A stretch of 64,000 bases of DNA from PALSA-1353 sp036267155 (GTDB lineage: Bacteria > Planctomycetota > Phycisphaerae > Tepidisphaerales > Tepidisphaeraceae): the NCBI GenBank assembly GCA_036267155.1, contig DATAWP010000003.1:52412-116411 (forward strand). The letters run 5' to 3'. The notes below the pieces were generated by a model that worked only from the letters and a program-made list of their open reading frames with translations, was not told the DNA's origin and searched no databases. This document shows positions 9,053-18,522 of this stretch, one piece after another; position 1 is the stretch's first letter; each line of letters begins with the position of its first letter. Position numbers and translations under genes: made by a program.

Positions 9053-10591
9053 TTTCGGCGCCGGCGCCGAGCAATCGTAAAGATAAACCACCGCCCCCGG
9101 CTCGGCATGCTCCATGATCGGAACCCCGATGTCATCAAATGCCGCCACCGTGAACTGATGCACATCCAGCTCCCCACCCATCGCATGGATCAGTATGACC
9201 CACACCCGCCTCCGCCCCGCCAGCGGCTTCACATCCTCCAGAATATCCCGCCCCCCCGCGATCGGCGGTTGAAGATGAAACACCACGCCAATCGGCCAAT
9301 TTGATTGCGATTGATAGTATCGAAATGATCTCTCCGCGAAATGAGTCAAATAAACCACATCCCCCTTTTTGTAATGATCCGCCACCCACCGGTAAGCCGG
9401 CAATGATTCCTCCCGCCCCGGCGGCGAAAACAAATAGCCGCCGGCCCGCAATGCTGACGGCAGCAGGATCATCCCCAAGATCGCCAGCCCCGCGGTTTTC
9501 CCCGCCAGATTCGTCCAAAGCGATTCCACCGCCACCGCGATCAGCAGCAAATATTGCGGCACAAAAAACAGCGCCAGTCGGTCTCCGAACGGATATTGCT
9601 TCATCGCCGACGCCAGCAACACCAGCGGCAAAGGCGCCAACAGAAGCAGCAAATGATCCCGCCGCCGCAGGGCAACCGCCGCTCCGACAATCAATCCCAC
9701 CAGCGCCGCATCGGGATAATCCAGCCACATCCCCCCCGGATCGTGGGCGATGCCGTCAAGACGCCGGAAAATCCATTTAATCGCCGCGACCGGCGAAATC
9801 GGCATGAACGCATCCTGTGCCACCCAGTATTGAACCAGATGCGGATGCGCTTCGCCCCGAGTGATGGGCCAAACGAAAATCACAAACTCCGCAACGAACA
9901 CCGCCGCCCAGATCAGGCAGATCGCCAGGATTTGACGCACGGCCGCCGAATTGCCCGAGCGGCGCATCCAAAGAAAAACGACCCCCCCAACCCCCGCCAG
10001 CACAAAGACCGCCGGATAGGACAGGAAAATCCCCGCCGCCCCGACCAGCGCCGCCACCGCCGCTCGGCGAAACGTCTGATCTTCCATCCATCGCAGGATC
10101 GAAAGCGTGATCGCCAGCGAAACCGCCACGTCGCATGAATACGGCTTCAACTCATTGGAGTAATAAATCAGCGGCCCCAGGAAAACGAACAGCGCCACCG
10201 CCACGACCGCCCCCGTCGGCCGAAGCAACCGCCGCGCGACGCCCAGCATGAGCGGCAATGACGCCAATCCAAACAGCAGCGAAACCAACCGCAGTGATCG
10301 TTCCCCATCGCCGAACATTTGCTTCGCGAAGTGCACCAGCGTCAAAAACCCCGGCGGTGCGGCTTGCCAGTCCTCGAGCGGTTTAAACAGCAGATCGTGC
10401 AGCGATCGATGGACCACGCTATTGGCCAGATAGATTTCATCCAGCCACAGCGCTCGCCAGTGAATCCACCTCCCCAGCCGCAGAACGACCCCGACGGCGA
10501 TGACGACCCAGACCATCGCGGTCGTGGCGAACGGCCAGGCGACTCTGGTGGAGCTGGCGGATTTGCTCGCAGGCTCTGCCACGGCGGTCAT
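9041..10591 (-). CDS. GT39/ArnT-like polytopic membrane glycosyltransferase
   Basis: About 516 residues with roughly ten or more hydrophobic segments, and the DE motif (WLDEIYLA, about residue 48) in the first extracytoplasmic loop that is typical of polyprenyl-phosphate-sugar-dependent transferases (GT39/GT83, dolichyl-phosphate-mannose type). A soluble C-terminal part follows the last membrane segment. An in-frame TTG at 10621 would add ten residues, but the ATG at 10591 is the more natural start. The acceptor is unknown. It is divergent from the SGNH hydrolase gene, with about 100 bases between starts. Confidence 0.78.
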   Translation of the reverse strand: MTAVAEPASKSASSTRVAWPFATTAMVWVVIAVGVVLRLGRWIHWRALWLDEIYLANSVVHRSLHDLLFKPLEDWQAAPPGFLTLVHFAKQMFGDGERSLRLVSLLFGLASLPLMLGVARRLLRPTGAVVAVALFVFLGPLIYYSNELKPYSCDVAVSLAITLSILRWMEDQTFRRAAVAALVGAAGIFLSYPAVFVLAGVGGVVFLWMRRSGNSAAVRQILAICLIWAAVFVAEFVIFVWPITRGEAHPHLVQYWVAQDAFMPISPVAAIKWIFRRLDGIAHDPGGMWLDYPDAALVGLIVGAAVALRRRDHLLLLLAPLPLVLLASAMKQYPFGDRLALFFVPQYLLLIAVAVESLWTNLAGKTAGLAILGMILLPSALRAGGYLFSPPGREESLPAYRWVADHYKKGDVVYLTHFAERSFRYYQSQSNWPIGVVFHLQPPIAGGRDILEDVKPLAGRRRVWVILIHAMGGELDVHQFTVAAFDDIGVPIMEHAEPGAVVYLYDCSAPAPKPAG

Positions 10592-10691
10592 TGCGTGCGA
10601 TGTTACTCCATGCCCCGCCAATTGCCCAAGCCGCCGCGGCCGCTATATTGGGATCGTACGAATCAAAAACCTCTCGGCGGAGAATCATCCT

Positions 10692-11471
10692 ATGAAGCGT
10701 TGCTACCTGTTGCTGGTGATGTGCTTGGCGTTGGGGGAATTGGCGTTTATTTCAGGAGTTCACGGCGACGCCGCGGCTCCGGCGCCGGCCGCTCAATCCG
10801 CCGCCCAGGAGCCGGCCGATGTCGCCGCTCCAAAACTCGGCCCCGACGGCCAACTCGACGCCCATTTCAAAAAGGATCACGAAGAATTCCTCCAACGCCG
10901 CACCCAAGGAAAAATCGGCGTGCTCTTCCTCGGCGACTCCATCACCGAAGGCTGGCATTGGTGGGGCAAGGAAGTCTGGCCGAAATATTATCCGCAGATG
11001 GACGCCGCCAACTTTGGCATCGGCGGCGACAAAACCGAGCACGTCCTCTGGCGCATCGACAACGGCGAACTCGACGGCATCAGCCCCAAGGTCCTGGTTC
11101 TCCTCATCGGAACCAACAACATCGGCTACACGGCCGACGAAATTCTCAAGGGCGATGAAAAGATCATCCAGGAGATTCACGACAAGCTTCCGAACACCAA
11201 GCTTCTGATTCTGGGCATCTTCCCCCGCGGCGCCGATCCAACCGACGCCAAGGTCGCCGAGATGCGCGACAAGATCAAAACCGTCAACGAAGGCCTGGCC
11301 AAGCTCGACGACGGCAGCAAAACGCGCTTCCTGGACATCGGCGACAAATTCCTCGGCGCCGATGGCACCATCGATCCATCCGTCATGAAGGACGCCCTGC
11401 ATCCCACCCCCGCAGGATACGAAATCTGGGCCGACAATATGAACCCGTTGCTGGATCAGATGATGCAATGA
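10692..11471 (+). CDS. Exported SGNH/GDSL-family hydrolase (PAF-acetylhydrolase-like)
   Basis: About 259 residues. The ATG at 10692 is followed by a signal peptide (MKRCYLLLVMCLALGELAF) and an Ala/Pro-rich linker. The four SGNH blocks are present: FLGDSITEGW (nucleophile Ser), FGIGGDKTEHV (Gly), LLIGTNNIGY (Asn) and DALHPTPAGY (Asp/His). This matches the PAF-AH beta/gamma-like esterases common in planctomycetes, which probably act on ester substituents of lipids or polysaccharides outside the cytoplasm. The frame is open further upstream (to 10500), but that part overlaps the divergent gene and is non-coding in character. Confidence 0.88.
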   Translation: MKRCYLLLVMCLALGELAFISGVHGDAAAPAPAAQSAAQEPADVAAPKLGPDGQLDAHFKKDHEEFLQRRTQGKIGVLFLGDSITEGWHWWGKEVWPKYYPQMDAANFGIGGDKTEHVLWRIDNGELDGISPKVLVLLIGTNNIGYTADEILKGDEKIIQEIHDKLPNTKLLILGIFPRGADPTDAKVAEMRDKIKTVNEGLAKLDDGSKTRFLDIGDKFLGADGTIDPSVMKDALHPTPAGYEIWADNMNPLLDQMMQ

Positions 11472-11628
11472 GCCTCCCGCCGGCGCTTAGCCGACGTTCT
11501 GCGTCCCTTTAATGCCGCGGGACGGATAGTTGAAGAGGTGACATCAGAGCGGAGAGAACATTGAGGGGCTTCCTTACTTCAGAATCTGAAAAGAATCTGA
11601 ACCTCTTATCTGTCCCGGCGGACAGAAG

Positions 11629-11654
11629 CGGGGGCGCAGCTAGCTGCGCCCCCG
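11629..11654. terminator. 26-bp perfect palindrome between convergent genes
   Basis: The half-site CGGGGGCGCAGCT is followed directly by its exact reverse complement. It lies between the convergent SGNH and LysM genes, 18 bases before the LysM stop. It can form a GC-rich cruciform/hairpin in either transcript. No T run follows, so termination would have to depend on the stem or on Rho. The rest of 11472-11672 shows no gene. Confidence 0.45.
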
Positions 11655-11672
11655 TTATTGAGGAACTGGGAA

Positions 11673-12068
11673 CTATGGCAGCGTAATTGTCTGGCCGACG
11701 CGCAAGGCGCTGGGGGTCAGGCCGGGGTTGGCGTCGGCGATCTCGTGCCACTTCTTGCCGTCGCCGTAGTGGGTCGAGGCGATCTTCCATAGGGTGTCGC
11801 CACGCTTGACGGTATATGTGTTTCCGCTGGCAGCGCTCGGGGCCGCGGATGAAGCGGACAGAGCGGGATCCGGTGCCGCTGTTGGAACCGGCGTGGGGGC
11901 GGGGTCGTTGTACGCAACGGCCGTCGAGGCTGGTGTTACGTTCAGGGCCGCCGAATCAGTGGCGGTGGGTTTTGAGGACTGTTCCTGGCAACCGGCAAGC
12001 ATCAGGATCGCCACGGCGACGGCGGGAATGGTGAGTTTCACGAGTTTGCTCCTTGATTTGAGGATCAT
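11673..12068 (-). CDS. LysM-domain lipoprotein
   Basis: About 131 residues from the ATG at 12068. The N-terminus is a lipoprotein signal (hydrophobic LTIPAVAVAILMLAGC, with Cys as the lipidation site). An Ala/Pro/Thr-rich linker follows, then one C-terminal LysM domain: YTVKRGDTLWKIASTHYGDG ... WHEIADANPGL ... LRVGQTITLP. LysM domains bind peptidoglycan or other GlcNAc polymers, so the protein probably tethers the membrane to the wall. The frame is open 18 codons further upstream, but that would place a polar stretch before the signal peptide. It is divergent from the alpha/beta hydrolase gene. Confidence 0.85.
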   Translation of the reverse strand: MILKSRSKLVKLTIPAVAVAILMLAGCQEQSSKPTATDSAALNVTPASTAVAYNDPAPTPVPTAAPDPALSASSAAPSAASGNTYTVKRGDTLWKIASTHYGDGKKWHEIADANPGLTPSALRVGQTITLP

Positions 12069-12221
12069 CGGGTCAAAGCAAATGGGGCCTTGGCCTTCGG
12101 AGGTTTTATCGGACGAATACAACCTCAGGCTTTAAAATCCGATTTCCATCCCCGGGCAACTGTTGACCGCAAAACAGAATCACTGCATCTGAACAGTTTT
12201 CGGTGTGCGGCGGATCAGCCT

Positions 12222-12312
12222 TTTTTATCGGTTGCAGTTTTCGTCACGGCCGAAATCGCCGGCTCGATATCGCAATATAGATGATTTGTGCCCCCCGACG
12301 GTAAACAGTTAC
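12222..12312 (+). repeat. Dispersed repeat, copy at 12.2 kb
   Basis: This segment has two recognisable parts. The left part (12225-12265, TTATCGGTTGCAGTTTTC onward) recurs in two inverted arms at 28641-28821 and 28932-29113. The right part (about 12264-12312, with ATAGATGATTTGTGCCCCCC and ending GTAAACAGTTAC) recurs inverted at 28555-28607. It forms the leader of the alpha/beta hydrolase gene, ending 12 bases before its start codon. It may carry a promoter or a structured RNA. Confidence 0.7.
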
Positions 12313-12324
12313 CATCCCAGCGAC

Positions 12325-13290
12325 ATGCTTCGCGGGCTTCTGATTCTCGCGGCGGTCATGGGGGGGATCGCCATCGTCTATTACGGCGTCGGCATCGTCG
12401 CCATGGCGCGGATGCTGCTGCGGCCGAGGCGCATGGACGAGGGGCGGGCCCTGTGGCATCTTCAGCGCCTTTCGCCGGCCGATCTCGGGCTGGAATTTGA
12501 AAATGTCGGATTCGATGTGATTGATGAATCCAACGGCCGCAAGCTTCATGTCGCGGGGTGGTGGATCGGAAATCCGGATGCCCGCGGGCGATGCGCGGTG
12601 ATTCTCCATGGATATTCCGATGCGAAAGTCGGCGGGATCGCCTGGGCGCCGCTGCTGCGGGAGCTGGGGTTTGCGATATTGGCCATCGACCTGCGCGCGC
12701 ACGGCGACAGCGGCGGGGCTTATTGCACGGGAGGATACTGGGAGCGGCAGGATGTCAATCAGGTGCTGGATCAGTTGAAGGCCGCCCGACCGGGCGAGAC
12801 CCGGCAAATCTTATTGTTTGGGATCAGCCTCGGCGCGGCGGTGGCCGCGGCGACGGCGGCATTGCGAAGCGATCTGTGGGCAGTCATTTTGGAATGTCCG
12901 TTTTCGAGTTTCCACAACGCGGCCAAACGTCACGGAACCCGCATCGGCACTCCGGGGCCTTTTTTTCAGGAGCCGGCGTTTGCGCTGGCGAAGTGGATGT
13001 CCGGCGCCGACATGGATGCGGTCCGGCCGGTGGATACCATCCCGAAAATTTCCTGTCCGGTCATGGTGATTCAATCATGCGACGACCCGTTTCTGTCGGA
13101 CGAGGACCGTGCGGCGGTGCGGCAGGCGCTGGAATCGCGGGGGGCATCGCAAGCCCCCAGCGTTTGCTGGGAATTGCCCAATACGCATCACATCGTGGGA
13201 ATGCGGGAAAATCCGGTGGAATATCGCAGGCGAATCGAAGATTTCCTTTCCCGAGTCTTGCAAAACACGGTCGCGGTATGCGACAAGTAG
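12325..13290 (+). CDS. Alpha/beta hydrolase, membrane-anchored
   Basis: About 321 residues from the ATG at 12325. The N-terminal segment LLILAAVMGGIAIVYYGVG is a membrane anchor. The hydrolase fold shows an oxyanion region (VILHGYSDAKVGG), a strand/turn (AIDLRAHGDSGG), the nucleophile elbow GISLGAA, an acid (SCDDPFLSDED) and the catalytic His (NTHHIVGM). This is the serine aminopeptidase/YqkD-like group. The substrate cannot be told. The stop is 19 bases before the proposed TTG start of the SNF2 helicase. Confidence 0.85.
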   Translation: MLRGLLILAAVMGGIAIVYYGVGIVAMARMLLRPRRMDEGRALWHLQRLSPADLGLEFENVGFDVIDESNGRKLHVAGWWIGNPDARGRCAVILHGYSDAKVGGIAWAPLLRELGFAILAIDLRAHGDSGGAYCTGGYWERQDVNQVLDQLKAARPGETRQILLFGISLGAAVAAATAALRSDLWAVILECPFSSFHNAAKRHGTRIGTPGPFFQEPAFALAKWMSGADMDAVRPVDTIPKISCPVMVIQSCDDPFLSDEDRAAVRQALESRGASQAPSVCWELPNTHHIVGMRENPVEYRRRIEDFLSRVLQNTVAVCDK

Positions 13291-13309
13291 GGTTTTCGGA
13301 GCGGAAACC

Positions 13310-16300
13310 TTGACGGCCATCCAGGAACTCAAAAGCGATTTCTCGCGCAAAACCCGCCTGAAGGGCGAAGAGTATTACCGGCGCAAAGCCGTGGACATCG
13401 TAGACAGCGAGGTGGGGCATATCCGCGCACGCGTCCAGGGGAGTTATCTGTACGATGTGAACGTCGGGTGGGACGACGAGGAATATCACTACGGATGCTC
13501 GTGCCCGCACTTTGTCGATCACGACGAGCCGTGCAAGCATATCTGGGCAACCCTGCTGGCGGCGGACGCCAGGGGAATCCTGCCGGCGGACGTTCACGAT
13601 GACGGCCCGGAGGATGATGAAGTTGAAGATGCGGATGAGGATTTCATTCCCGAGGTGCAACGCCTGAAATTTGGAAACCGAGAGGTCGAGCTGCTGCGGT
13701 TTCGAGAAAATCCGCACCCGGCCCACGCCAAGCCGCAGCGGCACGCGGTTTGGCGCCGGCGGTTGACGGAAATGCGCTCCGGCTGGATGTGGCGGGAAAA
13801 ACCCGCGGCGCCTCCGTGGCCGCAGGGTAAACAGATCGTTTATATCATCGACGCGGAGGCTTCCCGAGACAGAGGCGAGTTGGCGATCCAACTGGGCTCG
13901 CGATCGGCCAACAAAATGGGCGACATCAAGCGGCTTCGGCTGAGGCCGGACCAGATCCATCTGCTTCCCGAGGCGATCGACCGGGAACTTCTGGCGTCTC
14001 TCGTGGGCGTGGGCAATTACGACGATTTTGACTACGACGAGCGGGAGATCGCCGCTCGCCTGTGGCTTCGCGGCGGCGGGAACAACGAGCTGGTCCGCAG
14101 GATGTGCCAGACGGGCCGTTGCGTTGTGCGAAGCGGGGCGGACCTTCGCAAAGTTCAACCGGTCCAATGGGATGACGGAGAACCGTGGCGGCTTCACCTG
14201 GCGGTCGTGCCCCACGGGGCGGGAAAACTGTATCGATTGGAAGGCACGCTTCGGCGCGGGCAGCAGCGGATCGGAATTACCGAGCCGGCACTGATGGTCG
14301 CCGGCGGCCCGATATTCATCGGCGATAAAGCCGCGGCGTTCGAAGATGAGGGGGCGTTTCCGTTCGCACATCTTCTGGTGCGGGAACAACAACTCGAGGT
14401 GCCGGTCGAACAGGGCGACGACCTGGTCGAGGAATTGCTTCAGTTTCCGCATTTGCCGCGGCTCGATCTGCCGCCGGCGATGGGAATCACCGAATCACGT
14501 CAGACGCCTCGGCCCAAACTGGCGCTGGCCCCGCCACCGGCGGCGCGCGAAGGGTCGGATACGGATCGGCTGCGATGCACGCTGTCGTTCGATTATGATG
14601 AAAAGAACATCACGCATGAAGAAAAGAGTCCGGCCATTTTCGATTCGCCGCGACGGCGAATCGTTTATCGGGATATGACGTTCGAGGCGCAGGCGGTTGC
14701 CCGCATGCGCGAGTTGGGATTCCGTCCCGACAATGATTATGGAGCCAATCCGCACGAGTTCCGCCTCTTGCCCCGGCGTTTGCCGGCGGCGGTGGCGGCG
14801 CTGACCGCGCAGCAATGGCACGTCGAGGTCAGCGGCAAAGTCTATCGCCGGCCCGGCAAAATTCGCATGCAGGTTTCGTCCGGCATCGACTGGTTCGAGT
14901 TGAACGGGGATGCCGAATTCGAGGGCGTGAGCGTCAAGCTGCCAAGCCTTCTCAAAGCGATCCGCAAGGGGGAAACGACCATCGTTCTCGACGATGGATC
15001 GGTCGGAATTCTCCCGGAGCAGTGGCTGAAGCGTTACGGCCTGCTGGCGGCGGTGGCGGAGGTGAACGGGGGGGCGATTCAATTCACGCGCAGGCAGGTC
15101 GGACTGCTCGATGCGCTGTTGGCCGAGATGCCCGCGGAAAGCGTTGATGAACCCTTTGCCCGGGCGCGCGAAGAACTGCGGCGATTCGACGGCATCCAGC
15201 CAATCGACCCCCCGCCATCGTTTGACGGTGTGCTGCGTCCATACCAGCGCGACGGGCTGGGTTGGCTGGAATTTTTGCGCACCTTCGGCCTCAACGGCTG
15301 CCTGGCCGACGACATGGGGCTGGGCAAGACGATTCAGGTTTTGGCACTGTTGGAGCAGCGGCGGCTATTGCGGGAATCCGGCCACGCCAACGCACCGGCC
15401 GGGCCGTCGCTGGTTGTTGTGCCGCGCTCGCTGGTGTTCAACTGGCAGCAGGAAGCGGCGAAATTCACGCCGCGGCTGCGCGTTCTGGATCACGCCTCGG
15501 CGGACCGGCTCAAGCAAACGGAGCATTTCAAGGATTTTGATCTGATCCTGACGACCTACGGAACGCTTCGCAACGACATCGCGCAGTGGAAGGATTTCCG
15601 CTTCGATTATGCCATTCTGGATGAAGCGCAGGCGATCAAGAACGCCGCCAGCGAATCGTCCAAGGCGGCGCGGCTCCTGCGGGCGGATCATCGGCTGGCG
15701 CTGTCCGGCACGCCGGTGCAGAATCATCTCGGCGAACTGTGGAGCCTGCTGGAGTTTCTGAATCCGGGAATGCTGGGTGCGTCGCGCGCGTTCGTGTCGA
15801 TGACGACTTCCCCCGACCGCACGGTCAGTACCGAAACCCGGCAATTGCTCTCGCAGGCGCTGCGGCCGTTTATTCTGCGGCGAACCAAGGAGCAGGTGGC
15901 CCGCGACCTGCCTGAGAAATTCGAGCAGACGATCTTCTGCGAATTGGAAAAACGCCAGCGGGCCCTTTACGACGAATTGAAGGAGCACTATCGCCACGCC
16001 CTCCTGGGCCACATCGAACGGGAGGGGCTTGCCAAATCGAAGCTGCAAATCCTCGAGGCGCTGCTCCGCCTGCGGCAGGCGGCGTGCCATCCGGGGCTGG
16101 TGAACAAATCCAGCATCGACGACGCCAGCGCCAAGCTTGACACCCTCTTGCCGCGCCTGGCCGAGGTCCTCGACGAGGGACACAAAGCGATCGTTTTCTC
16201 GCAGTTCACCAGCTTCCTGGCCATCTTAAGAAAAAAGCTCGACGAGCAAGGCGTGGTGTATGAATATCTCGATGGCAAGACGCGCGACCGGCAGCAGCGG

Positions 16301-16633
16301 GTCGATCGGTTTCAGACCGACAAGGATTGCGGTCTCTTTCTGATCAGCCTCAAGGCGGGCGGGCTGGGATTAAATCTGACGGCGGCGCAGTACGTATTTC
16401 TTCTGGACCCCTGGTGGAACCCGGCCGTCGAGGCCCAGGCCATCGACCGCGCCCACCGCATTGGGCAAACCCGGCAGGTCTTCGCCTATCGCCTCATCGC
16501 CAGGGATACTGTCGAGGAAAAAGTGCTCAAGCTGCAGCAAAGCAAGCGCGATCTGGCCGATGCGATCATCAGCGCGGACAATGCGCTGATCAGCAAGCTT
16601 GGACGAGACGATCTGGAACTGCTCCTGTCGTGA
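13310..16633 (+). CDS. SNF2-family DEAD/H helicase with SWIM zinc finger
   Basis: About 1107 residues. The N-terminal SWIM zinc finger has CSC at about 63-65 and CKH at about 75-77. A long middle region of the bacterial SNF2-associated type follows, then the helicase core: Walker A DDMGLGKTIQ (Lys about 673), DEAQAIKN (about 771), LSGTPVQNHLGELWSLLEF, LKAGGLGLNLTAA, and motif VI DRAHRIGQTRQ. I placed the start at TTG 13310 because GGAG lies 8 bases upstream; earlier in-frame ATGs overlap the hydrolase gene. Such proteins are ATP-dependent DNA translocases that remodel protein-DNA complexes. The stop overlaps the GTG of the next gene by four bases. Confidence 0.93.
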   Translation: MTAIQELKSDFSRKTRLKGEEYYRRKAVDIVDSEVGHIRARVQGSYLYDVNVGWDDEEYHYGCSCPHFVDHDEPCKHIWATLLAADARGILPADVHDDGPEDDEVEDADEDFIPEVQRLKFGNREVELLRFRENPHPAHAKPQRHAVWRRRLTEMRSGWMWREKPAAPPWPQGKQIVYIIDAEASRDRGELAIQLGSRSANKMGDIKRLRLRPDQIHLLPEAIDRELLASLVGVGNYDDFDYDEREIAARLWLRGGGNNELVRRMCQTGRCVVRSGADLRKVQPVQWDDGEPWRLHLAVVPHGAGKLYRLEGTLRRGQQRIGITEPALMVAGGPIFIGDKAAAFEDEGAFPFAHLLVREQQLEVPVEQGDDLVEELLQFPHLPRLDLPPAMGITESRQTPRPKLALAPPPAAREGSDTDRLRCTLSFDYDEKNITHEEKSPAIFDSPRRRIVYRDMTFEAQAVARMRELGFRPDNDYGANPHEFRLLPRRLPAAVAALTAQQWHVEVSGKVYRRPGKIRMQVSSGIDWFELNGDAEFEGVSVKLPSLLKAIRKGETTIVLDDGSVGILPEQWLKRYGLLAAVAEVNGGAIQFTRRQVGLLDALLAEMPAESVDEPFARAREELRRFDGIQPIDPPPSFDGVLRPYQRDGLGWLEFLRTFGLNGCLADDMGLGKTIQVLALLEQRRLLRESGHANAPAGPSLVVVPRSLVFNWQQEAAKFTPRLRVLDHASADRLKQTEHFKDFDLILTTYGTLRNDIAQWKDFRFDYAILDEAQAIKNAASESSKAARLLRADHRLALSGTPVQNHLGELWSLLEFLNPGMLGASRAFVSMTTSPDRTVSTETRQLLSQALRPFILRRTKEQVARDLPEKFEQTIFCELEKRQRALYDELKEHYRHALLGHIEREGLAKSKLQILEALLRLRQAACHPGLVNKSSIDDASAKLDTLLPRLAEVLDEGHKAIVFSQFTSFLAILRKKLDEQGVVYEYLDGKTRDRQQRVDRFQTDKDCGLFLISLKAGGLGLNLTAAQYVFLLDPWWNPAVEAQAIDRAHRIGQTRQVFAYRLIARDTVEEKVLKLQQSKRDLADAIISADNALISKLGRDDLELLLS

Positions 16634-18522
16634 CACAAAAGCTGGACATCATCCAATCACTGAAGATTGCCTCGAAGCACCATCAGCATGGCCGGCTGAA
16701 AGAGGCCGAGCGCATCTATCTCAGGATTTTGAAAATCAATCCAAATCAGCCGGATGCGCTTCACTTGCTCGGGATTCTCGCGACCCGGACCGGCGAGCCG
16801 GATGTGGCGGTTGAGCTGATCGGGCGCGCGATCGGCCTCCGGCCGAACTCCGCGGAGTTTTACGACAATCTGGCGGACGCCTTCGCGGCACTGGGGCGCT
16901 ACGACGAGGCGATCGCGGCCCGGCGGAAGGCGATCTCGCTCGACAAGGGATTGTTTCGGGCATACCTGCTGCTGGGAAATCTGCTGGGGGATGTCGGGCG
17001 ATTCGAAGAGGCGATCGCGACCTATCGCGGCGCTCTGCAAATCAAGCCGAATGATCACGAGGTCCGCAACAATCTGGGCTTCGCCTATCTCGTCAGCGAC
17101 CGGTTGGACGAGGCGTTCGCCGAACTGAACGAGGCGGCGCGGCTGCGGCCCAATGCGCCGCAGATCGAGATGAACCTCGGTCATGCGCTCGTGGCCTGCG
17201 CGAAGCACGAGGAAGCGATGGCCTGTTTCAACCGGGCGCTGGCCGTGGGACCGCTGGGGCCGGAGTGGGGCAGTTCGCGCGTCATGGCGATGCACTATGA
17301 CCCGGCGTATGACTCGGCGGCGATTTTGAAGGCGGCGCGGCAATGGGACGAGTCGATCGCCGCTCCGCTGCGTCCGTCCCTGCGCCCGCACCGAAACGAC
17401 CGCGCTCCGGATCGCAAGCTGCGCATCGGCTATGTTTCGCCGGACTTGCGCCATCACGTGGTGGGTCAGAGCCTTCTGCCGCTGTTGTCGTATCATGACT
17501 CCGGGCAATTTGAAATTTACTGCTACGCCAGCATGCCGCGGGAGGACGCCCTAACGTCCTCGCTTCGCGAAGGCGCCGATGTCTGGCGGAACATCCATCG
17601 GATCAGCGATGACAAAGCCGCCGAGATGATCCGCGCCGACCGCATCGATATCCTGGTGGACTTGGCCCTTCACTCCAGAGGCAATCGGCTGGCGGTGTTT
17701 GCACGCAAGCCCGCGCCGGTGCAGGTCGCCTATCTGGGCTATTGCTCGACGACCGGCCTTGAGGCGATGGACTATCGGCTGTCCGATCCGTACGTCGATC
17801 CAAAAGAGGTCGATCTGTCGGATTACAGCGAAAAAACGATTCGGCTGCCGCAGACGTTTATTTGTTATGAGCCGCTGCAGGAAACGCCGGACGTTTCGCC
17901 CCTGCCGGCGCGGTCATCGGGGAACATCACGTTCGGGTGCATGAACAATTTCAGCAAGTGCTCGCCCACCGCGCTGGATTTGTGGGCGAGAATTCTCGGT
18001 GAGTCCCCGCGGTCGCGGCTGGTCCTGCACGCCAAGCCGGGGAGTTATCTGGATCAAGTGCGGGAGAGGTTCGATCGCGCCGGCGTTTCGCCGGAGCGGC
18101 TGGAATTCGTGGGGCGGCAGGATTGGCCCCTGTATCTTCAAACCATTTCCCGGATGGATATCGCCCTCGATCCATTTCCATACAACGGCGGAATCACGAC
18201 GTGCGATTCGCTGTGGATGGGCGTCCCCGTGATAACGCTCTCGGGCAAGACCGCGGTGGGCCGGGTCGGGCGAAGCATCCTGTCGAATCTTGGTCTGACC
18301 GAACTGATCGCGCCAACGCCGGACGAATACGTTCGGATCGCGCTGGATTTGGCGAACGATTTGGATCGGCTGGCGAAACTTCGGGCGGAGCTTCGGCCGC
18401 GCATGCTCGGCTCGCCGCTGAAAAATCCCCGTCAACTGACGCAGGACCTCGAAGCGGCACTCCGCAAGGCGTGGCGAACTTATTGCGTTTCCCCGGCCGT
18501 CGCCGAGAATTCGGCGTCATGA
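16630..18522 (+). CDS. TPR protein with O-GlcNAc-transferase (GT41) domain, copy 1
   Basis: About 630 residues. TPR units fill about 1-250 (e.g. AERIYLRILKINPNQPDALH, YDEAIAARRKAISL, FEEAIATYRGALQI). The C-terminal half is a GT41/SPINDLY-type transferase: LRIGYVSPDLRHH, ADRIDILVDLALHS, APVQVAYLGYCSTTGL, MDYRLSDPYVDP, FGCMNNFSK, LVLHAKPG, DIALDPFPYNGGITTCDSLW, and MGVPVITLSGKTAVGRVG. These proteins transfer GlcNAc or another sugar from a nucleotide donor to proteins. The GTG start (16630) overlaps the TGA of the SNF2 gene and the end overlaps copy 2, so all three are translationally coupled. Confidence 0.9.
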   Translation: MTQKLDIIQSLKIASKHHQHGRLKEAERIYLRILKINPNQPDALHLLGILATRTGEPDVAVELIGRAIGLRPNSAEFYDNLADAFAALGRYDEAIAARRKAISLDKGLFRAYLLLGNLLGDVGRFEEAIATYRGALQIKPNDHEVRNNLGFAYLVSDRLDEAFAELNEAARLRPNAPQIEMNLGHALVACAKHEEAMACFNRALAVGPLGPEWGSSRVMAMHYDPAYDSAAILKAARQWDESIAAPLRPSLRPHRNDRAPDRKLRIGYVSPDLRHHVVGQSLLPLLSYHDSGQFEIYCYASMPREDALTSSLREGADVWRNIHRISDDKAAEMIRADRIDILVDLALHSRGNRLAVFARKPAPVQVAYLGYCSTTGLEAMDYRLSDPYVDPKEVDLSDYSEKTIRLPQTFICYEPLQETPDVSPLPARSSGNITFGCMNNFSKCSPTALDLWARILGESPRSRLVLHAKPGSYLDQVRERFDRAGVSPERLEFVGRQDWPLYLQTISRMDIALDPFPYNGGITTCDSLWMGVPVITLSGKTAVGRVGRSILSNLGLTELIAPTPDEYVRIALDLANDLDRLAKLRAELRPRMLGSPLKNPRQLTQDLEAALRKAWRTYCVSPAVAENSAS